The translations under genes were made by a program, and so were the position numbers. A DNA stretch of 64,000 nucleotides, taken from positions 682,001 through 746,000 of the forward strand of contig JAYKKT010000037.1 of NCBI GenBank assembly GCA_036023115.1. Reading direction: 5' to 3'. Source of the stretch: Brasenia schreberi (lineage: Eukaryota > Streptophyta > Magnoliopsida > Nymphaeales > Cabombaceae). The notes beneath the pieces are model-generated. The model had not been told where the DNA came from, did not search any database, and was given only the letters and a program-made list of their open reading frames with translations. Below are positions 48,051-58,427 of the stretch, piece after piece; the first letter of the stretch is position 1; the number at the start of each line of letters is the position of its first letter.

Positions 48051-50036
48051 ATGTGGAACAATATGGCTATACATATTAGGAAAGTGGCGAAAGATGTGTT
48101 AGGGGTATCTAAGGGAGGTATACCTGCACAAAAAGAAGCTTGGTGGTGGAGTGAAGTAGTACAAAATAAAATCAAGGCAAAGAGGGCATGTTACAAATTA
48201 CATTATGCTAAGAAAACTAGTGAAACTTTAGAAGCTTATAAGAAAGCAAAGAATGAAGCGAAAAAGGCCGTTAGTGAAGCAAAAGCTAAGATTTGGGATG
48301 ACTTATATAAAAAACTCAACTCAAAAGAGGGTGAAAGAGATATTTTTAGGATAGCTAGGGCTAGAGATAAGAAAACTAAAGATCTTAATTATGTTAGATG
48401 CATAAAAGATGAGGATGAAAAAATTCTAGTGGCAAATGATGATATAAGAAATAGATGGAAAAACTATTTTTATAATCTTTTTAATGAAAATAAAGATGTT
48501 AGTATTAGTTTAGGAGATTTAGCCAAGTCAGAAAAGTATATAAACCACAATTTCTACCGACGTATTCAAAAGAATGAAGTCAAAGAGGCTCTTAAACATA
48601 TGAAGAGTGGTAAATTGGTAGGACCAGATAATATTCCTATAGAAGTTTGGAAAATACTAGGAGAAATAGGAATCACTTGGCTCACAAGACTATTTAATGA
48701 AATATGGAAAAACTAAAAGATGCCCAAAGAATAGAGAGCAAGTACACTTATACCCATATATAAGAACAAGGGAGAATTTCAAAATTGTGCGAATTATCGA
48801 GGTATCAAGTTAATGAGTCAGACTATGAAATTATGGCAAAGAATTATTGAACGTAGGTTAAGACAAGTATCAAGTACAACAGAGAACCAATTTGGATTCA
48901 TGCCAGGCAGATCTACTATTGAAGCGATTCACCTTTTGAGACGTCTTATGGAACATTTTAGAGCAAAAAAGAAAGACCTTCACATGATATTTATTGATCT
49001 AGAAAAAGCTTATGATAGGGTACCGAGGGAGGTTCTTTAGAGAACTTTGGAAAAAAGAGGTATCCCATTGACATATATTAACCTTATAAGAGACATGTAT
49101 AATGGTGCAAAAACATGTGTGAGGACTCATGAAGGAACGACGGACTTCTTTGAAGTTAATATTGGGTTACATCAAGGATCAACTTTAAGTCCATACTTAT
49201 TTATAATGGTGATGGATGAGTTAACAAAACATATTCAAGATGAAGTACCTTGGTGTATGTTATTTGCATATGACATTGTATTAGTGGAGGAGTCCAAGGA
49301 AAAAGTTAATAGAAAATTGGAACTATGGAGAGAAACATTAGAAAGCAAAGGCCTCCGACTTAGTAGAACAAAGACAAAATATATGGAATGTAAGTTTGAT
49401 CATTTGGTTACTTCAGAGGACATGGAAATTAAAATTGGCACACATTGCATTCCCCAAAAGGAAAGTTTTAAATACCTAGGGTCAATTTTTCAAAGTGATG
49501 GAAGAATTGATGGAGATGTTACACATAGAATTAATGCTGGTTGGTTAAAATGGAGAGGAGCATGAGGTATTCTTTGTGATAAGAAGATACCATTAAAGTT
49601 AAAAGGTAAATATTATAAAGCAGCAATTAGGCCTGTCATGTTTTATGGTTCTGAGTGTTGGGCAGTTAATCATCAACATGTACAAAAGATATCTGTGACA
49701 GAAATGAAGATGTTGAGATAGATGAGTGGTCATACAAGAAAAGACCGTATACATAATGAGGTTATTAGAAACAAATTAGGAGTGGCACCAATAGAGGATA
49801 AAATGAGAGAACATCGTTTAAGATGGTTTGGACATATAGAAAGAAGATCAAAAGAAGAACCTATAAGAAGGTTAGAAAAACTAAATTTGGAAAGTATTAA
49901 AAGAGGTAGAGGACGACCACAAAAGTGTTGGAAAGAAACAATAAATAATGATCTAGCTTATTGGGAGTTAACTGCTAACATGGCACATGATAGGGATCTG
50001 TGGAAACAAAGAATCCATGTAGCCGACCCCGTCTAG
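48051..50036 (+). pseudogene. RTE-B reverse transcriptase and C-terminal domain
   Basis: Pieces at 48051-48716 (linker rich in Lys and Glu, then GPDNIPIEVWK), 48813-49040 ([20 protein letters not shown] and [16 protein letters not shown], motif A), 49047-49565 (GLHQGSTLSPYLFIMVMDEL as motif [12 protein letters not shown] as motif C) and 49722-50036 (RKDRIHNEVIRNKLG, WFGHIERRSKEEP, RGRGRPQKCWKETI). The catalytic FADD is changed to FAYD, which removes one essential Asp. Several stops separate the pieces. The layout fits the RTE clade: no gag ORF, and a short C-terminal domain next to a simple-repeat tail. Confidence 0.92.
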
Positions 50037-50049
50037 TATGGGAAAAGGC

Positions 50050-50053
50050 TTAG

Positions 50054-50084
<31 letters not shown>

Positions 50085-50085
50085 G
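50050..50085 (+). repeat. RTE-B (TTG)n tail
   Basis: About eleven TTG units ending at the TSD. Confidence 0.95.
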
Positions 50086-50113
50086 ATGTTATAAAAATCC
50101 GACGAAGTTTTAT

Positions 50114-50130
50114 TTGATGAAGAGTTGCAA
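50114..50130 (+). repeat. RTE-A TSD, right copy
   Basis: TTGATGAAGAGTTGCAA; see 43771-43787. Confidence 0.95.
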
Positions 50131-50450
50131 TCAAATTTTTTCGTTGATGTTTAAAAGATTCATAAGATACAAAACGTTGATAAGGTTTTGAAATTCTAGG
50201 TTCTAAACGTGTGTTATCAGACCCTCCATGTCGTCTAGTATAATGCAATGAAAATGGTTCTATGATGAGTTGCGTGTCAGAAGTTTCATCTTAAACATCA
50301 ATAGATTCATGAGAAATATCATCATGAACTTATGAATCATTATCATCGTCTTCCTCTAAATTAAAGAAAAAGATGTTTCATTATGGGACCTTTGAAAATT
50401 TTGGAAAGAATAGGTCAGCCACCATCATTACCTTTATGAGAATTTTTTTT

Positions 50451-51303
50451 TTAAATGATTATTACTATAAGAAAAACACATTCAATGACCCTAGGAGACA
50501 ATTTATCATTTTTGTCAATATAGACAAAGCATTTGCACCCAAAAATTCTAAGTCTTTCATAATAAAGAGAGAAATTATATAATTTTTCAAAAGGAAAAAT
50601 ATTTTCAAGTTTAGTTGAAGGCATTCTATTGATAAGGTATACAATAGTAAGAGTAGCTTTTGCCCATAATTTTTTTATGTAAAATTTCATTAGTTTCAAA
50701 CCATTTTGTTTAAGAGTTTTAGTGTAAGATTTTTTTATGTAAAATTTCATTAGTTTCAATAAATTTTTGAAAATCATTTGACAAATATTCTCCTCCCGAA
50801 TCAAATCTAAAAATCTTAATGGTGGAATTATGAATTTTTTATCATATTGTAAAAGATTACAAATTTTTCAAATACTTCTGATTTATGTTTTAAGAGATAT
50901 ATCCAAGTAAAACGAGTAAAGTCGTCTATAAATATTACATAATATTGAACTCCTCTCTTGGAAACAACAAGGGCAGGACCCCAAACATCAGAATGTATTC
51001 ATTCAAAAGCTCTGCTAGGTACATAATTTCTTTTTCCAAAAGAAAGATGATGCATTTTTAGAACACGTTCTTTACATTCAAATTTTTTTTTTAAAAAAGA
51101 AAATTATAAAGTTTATGCATATCTAAATGCCCAAGTCGTTTATGCCAAAGTGTACAATCATAAGCTATATTACAAGTCTCAACATTTGGCATAAGTAAAC
51201 AATCTATTTTGTATAGTCTACTTTCTCTATGGCCTTGACCAATCACCTTTTTGATAGGTGATTCTGCACCACATAATCCTTGGATGAGAAAGTGACTATA
51301 CAA
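50451..51303 (-). pseudogene. Copia-1 GAG-pre-integrase and integrase
   Basis: 51303-51091 reads NIAYDCTLWHKRLGHLDMHK, the GAG-pre-integrase signature. 51000-50890 keeps words of the integrase core such as VWGPALVVS-like and YYVIFID-type text in broken frame. 50804-50451 reads LTIVYLINRMPSTKLENIFP and LRIFGCKCFVYIDKNDKLSP, the conserved C-terminal integrase words (NRMPS, FGC.CFV). Two tandem copies of a 60-bp segment at 50671-50770 duplicate part of the frame. Confidence 0.8.
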
Positions 51304-51580
51304 TTATTATCACAAATTTGAGCAACCCAAGTAAGTTTAAATTGAGCTTAGGTATGAATCTTACATTTTGAATTATTACAAGTTTCAACATTTGACATAA
51401 GTAAACAATCTATTTTATATAGTCCACTTTTTCTATGGCCTTGACCAATCACCTTTTTGATAGGTGATTCTACACCACACAATCCTTAGATGAGAAAGTG
51501 ACTATACAATTATTATCACAAATTTGAGCAACCCAAGTAAGTTTAAATTGAGCTTAGGTATGAATCTTACATTTTGAATT
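51172..51580 (-). repeat. 206-bp tandem duplication within Copia-1 pol
   Basis: Units start with ACAAGTCTCAACATTTGGCA (51172) and ACAAGTTTCAACATTTGACA (51378) and run to AATCTTACATTTTGAATT. It doubles the segment between protease and GAG-pre-integrase. Confidence 0.9.
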
Positions 51581-51947
51581 TTAAAATTGCCTTTTTCAAA
51601 ATTCTTAATTTTTTCAATTTGAAGTGTTGTGTCATCGGCCATAAATACATGTTTTCCAAAGATATCTTGAGAATTGTTTAATGATTTATCATAATGGATC
51701 ATATGAAAAGAAGCACCCGAGTCTAAGAACCAAGACATACCTTGAGAAATGGAGAGAGCATTTCCAAAAATGCTTGCCTTCTTTTGAACATTTCTTTTAT
51801 GTATGCTTTGATGTTGGTAGGCAAAACTCCTCCATCCTTGTCCTTCATGGCTCCCACATTTCCATATTTCTTATAAAGAAGAGGACAAGTGGTTTTGATA
51901 TGATCAATTTCCTTAAAATAATGGTATATTGTGTCTTTGTTTTGCAA
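51502..51947 (-). pseudogene. Copia-1 zinc knuckle and protease
   Basis: 51947-51723 encodes a relic of the nucleocapsid knuckle: HYFKEIDHIKTTCPLLYKK, where the first Cys is lost. 51738-51502 encodes the aspartic protease: WFLDSGASFHMIHYDKSLN with the active DSGA triad, and NVRFIPKLNLNLLGL. A frame change separates the two. Confidence 0.85.
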
Positions 51948-52850
51948 TTATCCCGTGGGTTTTTTATTTGTTCCTTCTCTTGGTCCTTCGGAGTTTTTCA
52001 CATGATGAGGCTTGTATGTCTTCATATTTGCTTTCGGTTTGGAAGTACCAAGAACGACTTCTTTTGCAATATTGATATTCTTTAATCTTGTTTCCTCTAT
52101 AACAAGAACAGCCAAAAAGGAGTCTCCCTTTGGTCTAGGTTTTCTATGTATTAAGTTAGATTTAATGTTTTCAAATTCGTTCCTTAAATTGTGCATAAAC
52201 AAAAAAAATATTGATTGTCTAAAAACTCTTGAAATTCATCTATTTTTTTTAAGTTGGATCTAATGTTTTCAAATTCGTCCCTTAAACTGCGCATAAACAA
52301 AAAAATATTGATTGCCTAAAAACTCTTGAAGTTAATCTATTTTTTAAAGTTTTTCAAATTTATCAAAACTTTTAAGTTGAGTCCATAATTTCGAAAATTC
52401 ATTATAATAGTCTCTAATGTTTAAATTCTCTTGTTTAAGCTTTATATTAAATCAATTTGAAAGACAAAATCATCTTGAGAATGGATCTTTTTCAAATACT
52501 CCAAAGTTTCAAAAGCACTTTCAAAAACTCTAATTATATTTGTAAGTTTTTTATACACATTTTAACAAATAATCAAAGTTATTTTTGCATTTATCTTTTT
52601 AAAAGTTTTTAAGTCTTGATTGTATTTTTCTTGTGCCTTTAAGGCATCATCATCATCCAAATCTTCAATGTCTAAAATCGGTTTTTGAATTGTCCCATCA
52701 ATATAATCCCAAAAATCTTTTGACAAAAACTACTTTTCATAGTTCTTACCCAACTTTGATAGCATTTCGAGTTAAGAATATATCTAAAAGGTTCACTTTT
52801 GCTCTCCATTTTAAGCAAAAAACAAAGGTCTTGATGTTACCTCAAGTTTG
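51948..52850 (-). pseudogene. Copia-1 gag
   Basis: Pieces such as MHNLRNEFENIKSNLIHRKP and FLAVLVIEETRLKN fit the Copia gag polyprotein (UBN2 type). A tandem duplication of 98 bp at 52151-52345 repeats the text around FENIKSNL. Stops and frameshifts occur throughout; the start near 52830-52850 is not resolved. Confidence 0.7.
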
Positions 52851-52927
52851 GAGTGATTTCACGAACTTTGCAATCTTGGCACGCTTCTTGATGTACTCGA
52901 ATTCTTCAAAACAAAACTATGATACCA

Positions 52928-53343
52928 TGTAAATAATTGTTGATAATTGAATGTTGAATCGGCCAAGTCGCAAAATATCAAAGTGCTGGTTGAGTCGCCA
53001 AGATATCAAAGCATCCAAATATGGATGTCACAAATCAAGAATGCAACAAGAGTCAAATCCAAATCAAAGGTTATACTAGACAGCTTGTTTATTAAAGTAT
53101 GTAACAGCTCTATTTATAGGGCAAGAGGAGCAGAAATTACACCACAGAATGGGAGAGGCTAAATGGGAGAGAGAGAACCAATTAGTTGTTGGAGGCAACT
53201 GGCCTCCAATGGCTAGTACAACTTGACTAATCGTTGGGAGTTGGAGACTCCCAACAGCTATAGTCACAAGCCCTAGTGGCCTGGGCCAGTCCAACTCCAA
53301 GAGATACGGGCCCTAATGGCCCATGTAACTGTTACATTTAACA
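52928..53343 (-). repeat. Copia-1 5' LTR
   Basis: 416 bp; TGTTAAATGTAAC ... TTACA on the minus strand, with the primer-binding site adjacent at 52917-52927. Confidence 0.95.
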
Positions 53344-54675
53344 GGTGCAAGTTGTAGAAGAGGCAGAGCTAAAAGATCATCTCCAGGGACTTTTTTCTCT
53401 TATTATCCAAATATTCGAGTTGGGCTATCGAGCAAATGCATGAGCAAGTACACCTTAGAATGATAAGATGGTTTTCATGATACATAATCTCTTTTAATCC
53501 TGCAAATTTATTCCATTTTTAGGCAATGGTAAATGCTATTCCTAACATTGGGTTAAGGTATAAAATGTGTTTTTATAATAAATTGAGAGAAAAGTTGTTG
53601 GATAAGTAAGACAATCCTAAAGTACAAAAACATTATTTAACCTTAAGGGGGTCATGGAAGGAGAAGGGGTCTACCATCACGGTAGATGGATAGACAGATA
53701 GGTGAGGAAGTATTTTATTAAACTTTCTCATCTACTGTCTTAAGAGGCTTACATTTTTTAAATCTCTTAACCTGTCAAGATGAGTGTCATAGATTTTTGA
53801 AGAAAGAATTCACTAAGGTGATATTACAGGTTGTACGTGAAAATATGGTCTAATTTATTACAAATAATACAACTAACTATAAATTTATTACAAATAATAC
53901 AACTGACTATAAAGTAGTTACAAAGGAAATGGCTGATAGTTAATATACTTTTTATTAGTCACCATGTACAATCCACTATATATATATATATACCTTATAC
54001 TTAAACATATTAAAGAGATAAATAAGGTAAAGACAACAATTAAATGTTGTCACGATATCACCAAATTTATTTATAATCATACATATATACTACGTAGAAC
54101 AAGAATACTATTGGCATAGAACTTATATTGCTAATACTATGTTTACTACTAGTTTCTTGTCTATGTAGAGTATTGTGAAACAAAAGCAACCGTTAAAGCA
54201 AAGGTTTAGTTTAGATGAGTAGCATAATTTGTTGATTTGCCTCAAAATAAGAGAAATAAAAAGCTCGAACGAAATTTCAAAGATGATATTTACAATAAGG
54301 AGAAACCATCTTTCATCTATCTTTGTGAAGGCATGGATAGGGCTAAGGAGGCTATCCATGGCAACTTATGCTCGTATAAAGAATTATCAATAATAGATGG
54401 AATAAACAATTACCTTAACCTATTTATACAACACCCTACAACCTAAATAAAAATTTAGGTATTCTCCTATATTTAATAGACATAATGAGGTTAATAGATG
54501 TATAATTGATTATATATACAAATTAGCGCCTCATGAGGATAAAACAAATGTTATACATCTCGAGATTGAGATGTTATGTAGTTAATAGCATGCTATAGCA
54601 TTTGAGAAGCCCTCTAGCCGTTATAACGCTTGGCATTTAATGTTGATCCCAGAAAGCTCTACTAGCCTTGCTACT
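53344..54675 (+). pseudogene. hAT transposase, DUF659 and middle part
   Basis: Continues the hAT sequence interrupted at 42243. Words in order: NPANLFHF and AMVNAIPNIGLRYK (53510-53570), GSTITVDG followed by a stop where Trp is expected and then TDR (about 53668-53702), FFKSLNLSR, ENMV-FITNNTTNYK (53830-53885), DITKFIYNHTY (54050-54090), then SFIYLCEGMDRAKEAIHGNL (54308-54367) and RYSPIFNRHNEVNRCIIDYI (54460-54520). These match the ordered landmarks of plant DUF659 hAT transposases. It ends at the Copia-2 insertion. Many stops; not functional. A 32-bp tandem duplication lies at about 53857-53923. Confidence 0.85.
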
Positions 54676-55075
54676 TGTAATGAAGATGATACTTCAATGT
54701 GTTAAATGGGGCAGTGGATATCCAATACATGTATAAAATAATCACGAGTCACGAGATGATAACTATGAAAAGCCTTGGAAAAAGTTAGAATAATAGCAAA
54801 TATACTAATAATAGTAAATACATTCAAAAGAATGTATATAAATTGGTCTAGAAGGCTTAAATATGCATTCAATACATTAATAGAGAAGAGAGGTTGCAAC
54901 TGAATATGAAAAACAATTATTAAAAGAGTTGTTGGAAGGGTCAACGACTAGTAATCTAGTCGTTGGTGGACCTGGTGCTTGGTGGTCCAAATGGCCACGT
55001 TGCCTGATGGGTCTCATTACAAAAGTGTGTATTTTCACAAACAGAAAAATACAATAAAATATACATATTTTAATA
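54676..55075 (-). repeat. Copia-2 3' LTR
   Basis: Aligned with 58428-58819; shares AATGAAGATGATACTTCAA, GGGCAGTGGATATC and CAAAAGTGTGTATTTTCACA. Confidence 0.92.
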
Positions 55076-55149
55076 ATACCCTCAAACTGACGATATCATT
55101 ATCGAAAGGTTGCTAACTAAAAACTAGAATCGTGACGCTGGAAGTGATT

Positions 55150-55420
55150 TGGTGAAGACATTTGCAAGTTGATACTTTGATATCGTGAGGCTTGGAGGAG
55201 GTTCCATATAGACCTTTTCCTTTAGTCATCACATCCATTTTAAAAATATTATAATTTTTAATTGCAATAAGAGTCCTACTAGCGACTGAAGCAAAGGTTT
55301 TCTCGTAGTCAATACCATAATCTTGAGAGTATCCTTTGGCTATAAGCTAGCTTTGTATCGTTTTAGGATGCTATCACCATTGGTCTTGATTTTGTATACA
55401 CATATGAAGCCTATTGGTTT
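55150..55420 (-). pseudogene. Copia-2 RT entry fused to RNase H end
   Basis: On the minus strand words of RT (RYKAS, KDTLKIMVLTT-like for GYSQDYGIDY, KMDV, VYMEPPPSL) pass at about 55180-55200 directly into YQLANVFTKSLPASRF, the end of RNase H. The whole catalytic part between is missing. Confidence 0.7.
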
Positions 55421-56383
55421 TTTGGTTTTGAGATGCGTTACAATGTCCCATGTTTGTACTCTATATAGAACAACTAGTTCCTCATTTATGACCTAAATCC
55501 AATACTGAGATGTTTGACTTTCAGCTTCCTTAAACGTCATAGGTTACTTTATGACTAGAATAGTAGCTAATAAGGCGCTATGTCTTGAAGAAAAAGTTCC
55601 ATAAGAGACGAATCTCTTAGGAAGTCTAGAATCTCTAATAAATTTTTTAAGAATAGGTTCAATAACTTTGGGTTTCTCCTAATAATATCTTTCAAAACGA
55701 GTCCCAATTTGCCTTGAAGACATTGATTCGTCACGTTGATGATCTATATTTTGATTACCTAAAATATCACTTAGAAAAGAATATCTAATATCATCGATAC
55801 AATTATTAACTTGTTTTTAAAATACAAATTCATTTTCAAAGAATTTAACATCTCTTGATACATAGAGTTTATCGTTATTGGAATCATAACATCTATAACC
55901 TTTCTTGTTTATTCCATACCCAAAGAATACACGTTTGAATGAACACAAAAATAGTTTATCTTCTGTGTTTGTAAACACAACGTATTTATACCCAAATACT
56001 CTTAATATAGGGTAGGTAGGTGTAAGTTTAAATAATTTTTTAATAGGAGAAACATTTTGTAATACTTAAGAAGGCATTTATTAGATAGACAGACGTCATA
56101 ATGACTTTTGCTCAGAGATTTTTAAGAACTCTATTAGTTACTAACAAGGTTCTAGTGGTTTCTACAATGTATCTATGCTTTCATTCAGAAATAACATTTC
56201 ATTAAGGAGTTTTGGTATAAGGGGTTTGATGGAGGATCTCATGATTTTCAAAATATCTTTCAAACTCATTTTATACAAATTCTTCTCCTAACTTAGACCT
56301 AAATACCTTAATTTCATAATCAAATTAATTCTTAACAAGGTTATGGAATGTTACAAAATTTTTGAAAATATTGTATTTTGTTT

Positions 56384-56640
56384 TTAATAGATATACTCAT
56401 ATATATATCTAGTAAAGTCATCAATAAAGATGACATAATATGATACACCTTCTTTTGACATAATGGGTATGGGATCCCAAACATCCGAATGTACAATTTC
56501 GAAAGGTTTGCCTTTAACATATGTTTTGTTTAGAAATAGAACATGTTGTATTTTGCCAAGAACACCGTCTTTGCAAGAGAAATTTTCAATATTTTTTATT
56601 CTAATGAAACATTGATACAACTTTTGAATATTTAAATGGC
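56384..56640 (-). pseudogene. Copia-2 integrase N-terminal part
   Basis: Reads FSCKDGVLGKIQHVLFLNKT, then GKPFEIVHSDVWDPIPIMSK and YYVIFIDDFTRYIY. These are the C-x-C...K finger end and the first catalytic Asp (HSDVW) and second (FIDDFTRY). The frame stops shortly after. Confidence 0.85.
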
Positions 56641-56680
56641 CAAGTCTTTTATACCATGGTTGTACGACAAAATATTTGAA

Positions 56681-56698
56681 TGTCTAGTATTACGCATA
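56681..56698 (+). repeat. TSD of RTE fragment, left copy
   Basis: TGTCTAGTATTACGCATA; the right copy at 57005-57022 reads TGTCCAATATTACACATA (15 of 18 agree). Confidence 0.8.
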
Positions 56699-57004
56699 CG
56701 AAAGATTGTATACATAGTGAGGTTATTAGAAACAAATTAGGAGTGACACCAATAGAGGATAAAATGAGAGAATATGATTTAAGATGGTGTGGACATATAG
56801 AAAGAAAATCAAAAGAAGCAGCTGTAAGAAGGTACGAAAAACTAGATTTTGAAAATATTAAAAAATGTAGAGGACGACCACAAAAGTGTTAGAAAGAAAC
56901 AATAAAGAATGATCTAGCTTATGTTGGTTAACTGCTAAGATGGCACATGATAGGGCGTCATCGATGACCCTGTCTAGTATAGGAAAAGGCTTAGTTGTTG
57001 TTGT
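56699..57004 (+). mobile_element. RTE 3' fragment inserted in Copia-2
   Basis: A 5'-truncated RTE copy with only the C-terminal domain (HSEVIRNKLGVTPIEDKMRE, WCGHIERKSKEA, RGRPQKC) and a short TTG tail ending at 57004. Truncation at the 5' end is normal for LINEs that stop reverse transcription early. It interrupts the Copia-2 pol frame. Confidence 0.92.
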
Positions 57005-57350
57005 TGTCCAATATTACACATATAATCATTACATTGAGTCTTTCTTCTCTATGACCACATCCAATCACCTTTTTTGAGAGGTGATCATTTACAATGCATC
57101 TCATAGATAAGAAGGTAATAATATAACCATTATCTGATATTTGAGATATGAAAATTAAATTTAAATTTAATTTTGGAACAACACTAATTTTAGGAATTGA
57201 AAAATCTTTATTTTGAAGGTCCCCTACTTTGTTAACATTTAGTTTGATTTTATCGATAGTAAACACACATGATAAAGGTTTTTTTATGCATGAATTCAAA
57301 AGTTTTTCATTGCAAATCATATAAAATGAAGTACCTGAATTAACTAAGGA
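56991..57350 (-). pseudogene. Copia-2 protease region
   Basis: Contains IPKISVVPKLNLNLIFISQI and KVIGCGHREERL, typical of the segment between Copia protease and GAG-pre-integrase. The DSGA active site is not clearly readable because of a frame break near 57330. Confidence 0.7.
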
Positions 57351-57568
57351 GTCGCACCTTGAGTGTTACAGGTGAAAATAGAGCATACTACACCAATGAT
57401 TGCCTTCTCCTTCAATTGTGCTTCAAGAAGCTTTACTTTTTCATAAAAAAACAAGAATTGAGGAAGAATAATTTTGTTGATCTACCAACACCACCTTCTT
57501 CTTTAATCTTAGACAATTCGGCCTAATATGTCTAACCTCTTTTTAAAAGTGGCAAATAACTTTCCTCT

Positions 57569-58420
57569 TTATCTCACTTGACCCTTCGATCTTGAGATAT
57601 GGAGGTCGATATGTCTTAATGTGTGCTCCGGCCTTGATGCGGCTAAGGCATAATATTTTTGAACCCTAGTTTCATTAAATCTTGTTTCCGCTATTTTAAG
57701 GTTGGTAAAAACCTCTTCTTTAATGAGGAAGGGTTTACGATGTATAAGAGAGGATCTTATCCTTTTGAATTCCTCTATAAGACTTCTCAAAAATTGATAT
57801 ACGAAGTCTTCATTTTCTTCACATTGTCTTTTACTAAGATATTGTTTCACTAAGATATTGTGTATCCTTCTATTTACATCCATTTAATTGATTCTAAATA
57901 ATGAAATACTCACTATAAAACTCATTCACCCCTTTTTCTCCTTGTCTTAGTGATTGATATTTTATCATGGAATGTCATTTTGTGTCACGTCATTTTGAAC
58001 ATTAGATTTTTTTAAGTATTTTCATGCTTCTTTGGCATTGGTAAAGTCGACCAAGGTTTCTCTAATGTGATCATTTACATTGTTCATAATAACCCATAAG
58101 ATCATCCTAGAACCTTTTTGAAATTCCTCTTTTTGTTCCAAAATGGCATTTATAGAAGGTTTCACCTTTGATCCACTATCATAACCCTATAATTTTTTTA
58201 ATATAAAAAGTTTTTCATTGATTGAGCTCATGTTTTGTAGTTGAAAGTTGTTAAGCGAAAAATAAAACCATTTTCTTTCATCTTCAAGGTGTACAAGCTT
58301 CAAAGGAGTGAATTTACTTGGATAAATGATTAAAAAATACCATAAATCTTCAAAGTCGGACTTTTAAGCTTTAGTTTCCTAAGGCAACGTTTTGGTAATC
58401 ACAAAGAACAGATAGGCTCT
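57569..58420 (-). pseudogene. Copia-2 gag
   Basis: 57883-57569 reads LVKQYLSKRQCEENEDFVYQ, then EEFKRIRSSLIHRKPFL and KIAETRFNE, close in plan to Copia-1 gag (ENIKSNLIHRKP, VIEETRL). Upstream pieces to about 58400 are broken. No intact start. Confidence 0.75.
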
Positions 58421-58427
58421 GATATTA

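Larger units (their letters stand above)
46791..50085 (+). mobile_element. RTE-B: full-length RTE LINE (3295 bp)
   Basis: Bounded by a perfect 18-bp TSD, with a 5' UTR of 114 bp, one long coding region and a (TTG)n 3' tail at 50050-50085. It lies inside the 5' tip of RTE-A in opposite orientation. The coding frame begins at ATG 46905. Frame-breaking stops are few and most look like G-to-A changes: TAG near 48000, TAA/TAG near 48715-48732, TAG at 49039 (Trp expected), TGA at 49564 and TAG near 49720. This makes it the best preserved LINE in the window, though not active. Confidence 0.96.
43788..50113 (-). mobile_element. RTE-A: RTE LINE, split by RTE-B
   Basis: In minus orientation. The 3' tail (GTTT-type repeats) abuts the left TSD at 43787. 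The body runs up to 46790, then is interrupted by RTE-B, and its 5' tip continues at 50104-50113 before the right TSD at 50114. The 17-bp TSD is perfect. Relative to RTE-B it lacks roughly the first 80 bases. Protein pieces: endonuclease (EMICLGGDLNEHVGKE, QTQIDYFICRKKDR, TTQHRLLVMD; 46382-45780), RT ([59 protein letters not shown]; 45047-44481) and the C-terminal domain (LRWMSGHTRKDRIHNEVI; 44477-43950). The active site reads FGDD, so both Asp remain, but stops and frameshifts break the frame. Confidence 0.95.
42244..53343 (-). mobile_element. Copia-1: Ty1/Copia element hosting two RTE insertions
   Basis: In minus orientation. The 3' LTR is 42244-42658 and the 5' LTR is 52928-53343; both read TGTTAAATG ... 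on the minus strand. TSD GGTGC on both sides. The primer-binding site TGGTATCATAG (minus strand of 52917-52927) directly abuts the 5' LTR, as expected for tRNA-Met priming. The polypurine tract GTTTGAGGGAG lies beside the 3' LTR near 42660. Order: gag 52850-51950, zinc knuckle 51947-51800, protease 51738-51500, GAG-pre-integrase 51300-51090, integrase 51000-50450, RT/RNase H 43770-42720. Without the RTE insertions it is about 4.76 kb, a normal Copia length, yet its RT core is deleted and stops are frequent. Confidence 0.95.

Noticed and set aside
43771..50130. Twin-priming origin of the head-to-head RTE pair from a single insertion
   Set aside because: RTE-B has its own perfect 18-bp TSD made from RTE-A sequence, so it is a second, later insertion.
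50033..50248. Gln-rich ORF on the minus strand
   Set aside because: The Gln run is the reverse reading of the RTE-B (TTG)n tail.
42244..53343. CRISPR-like or phage-like repeats
   Set aside because: The direct repeats are LTRs and short tandem duplications in plant DNA; no prokaryotic features are present.
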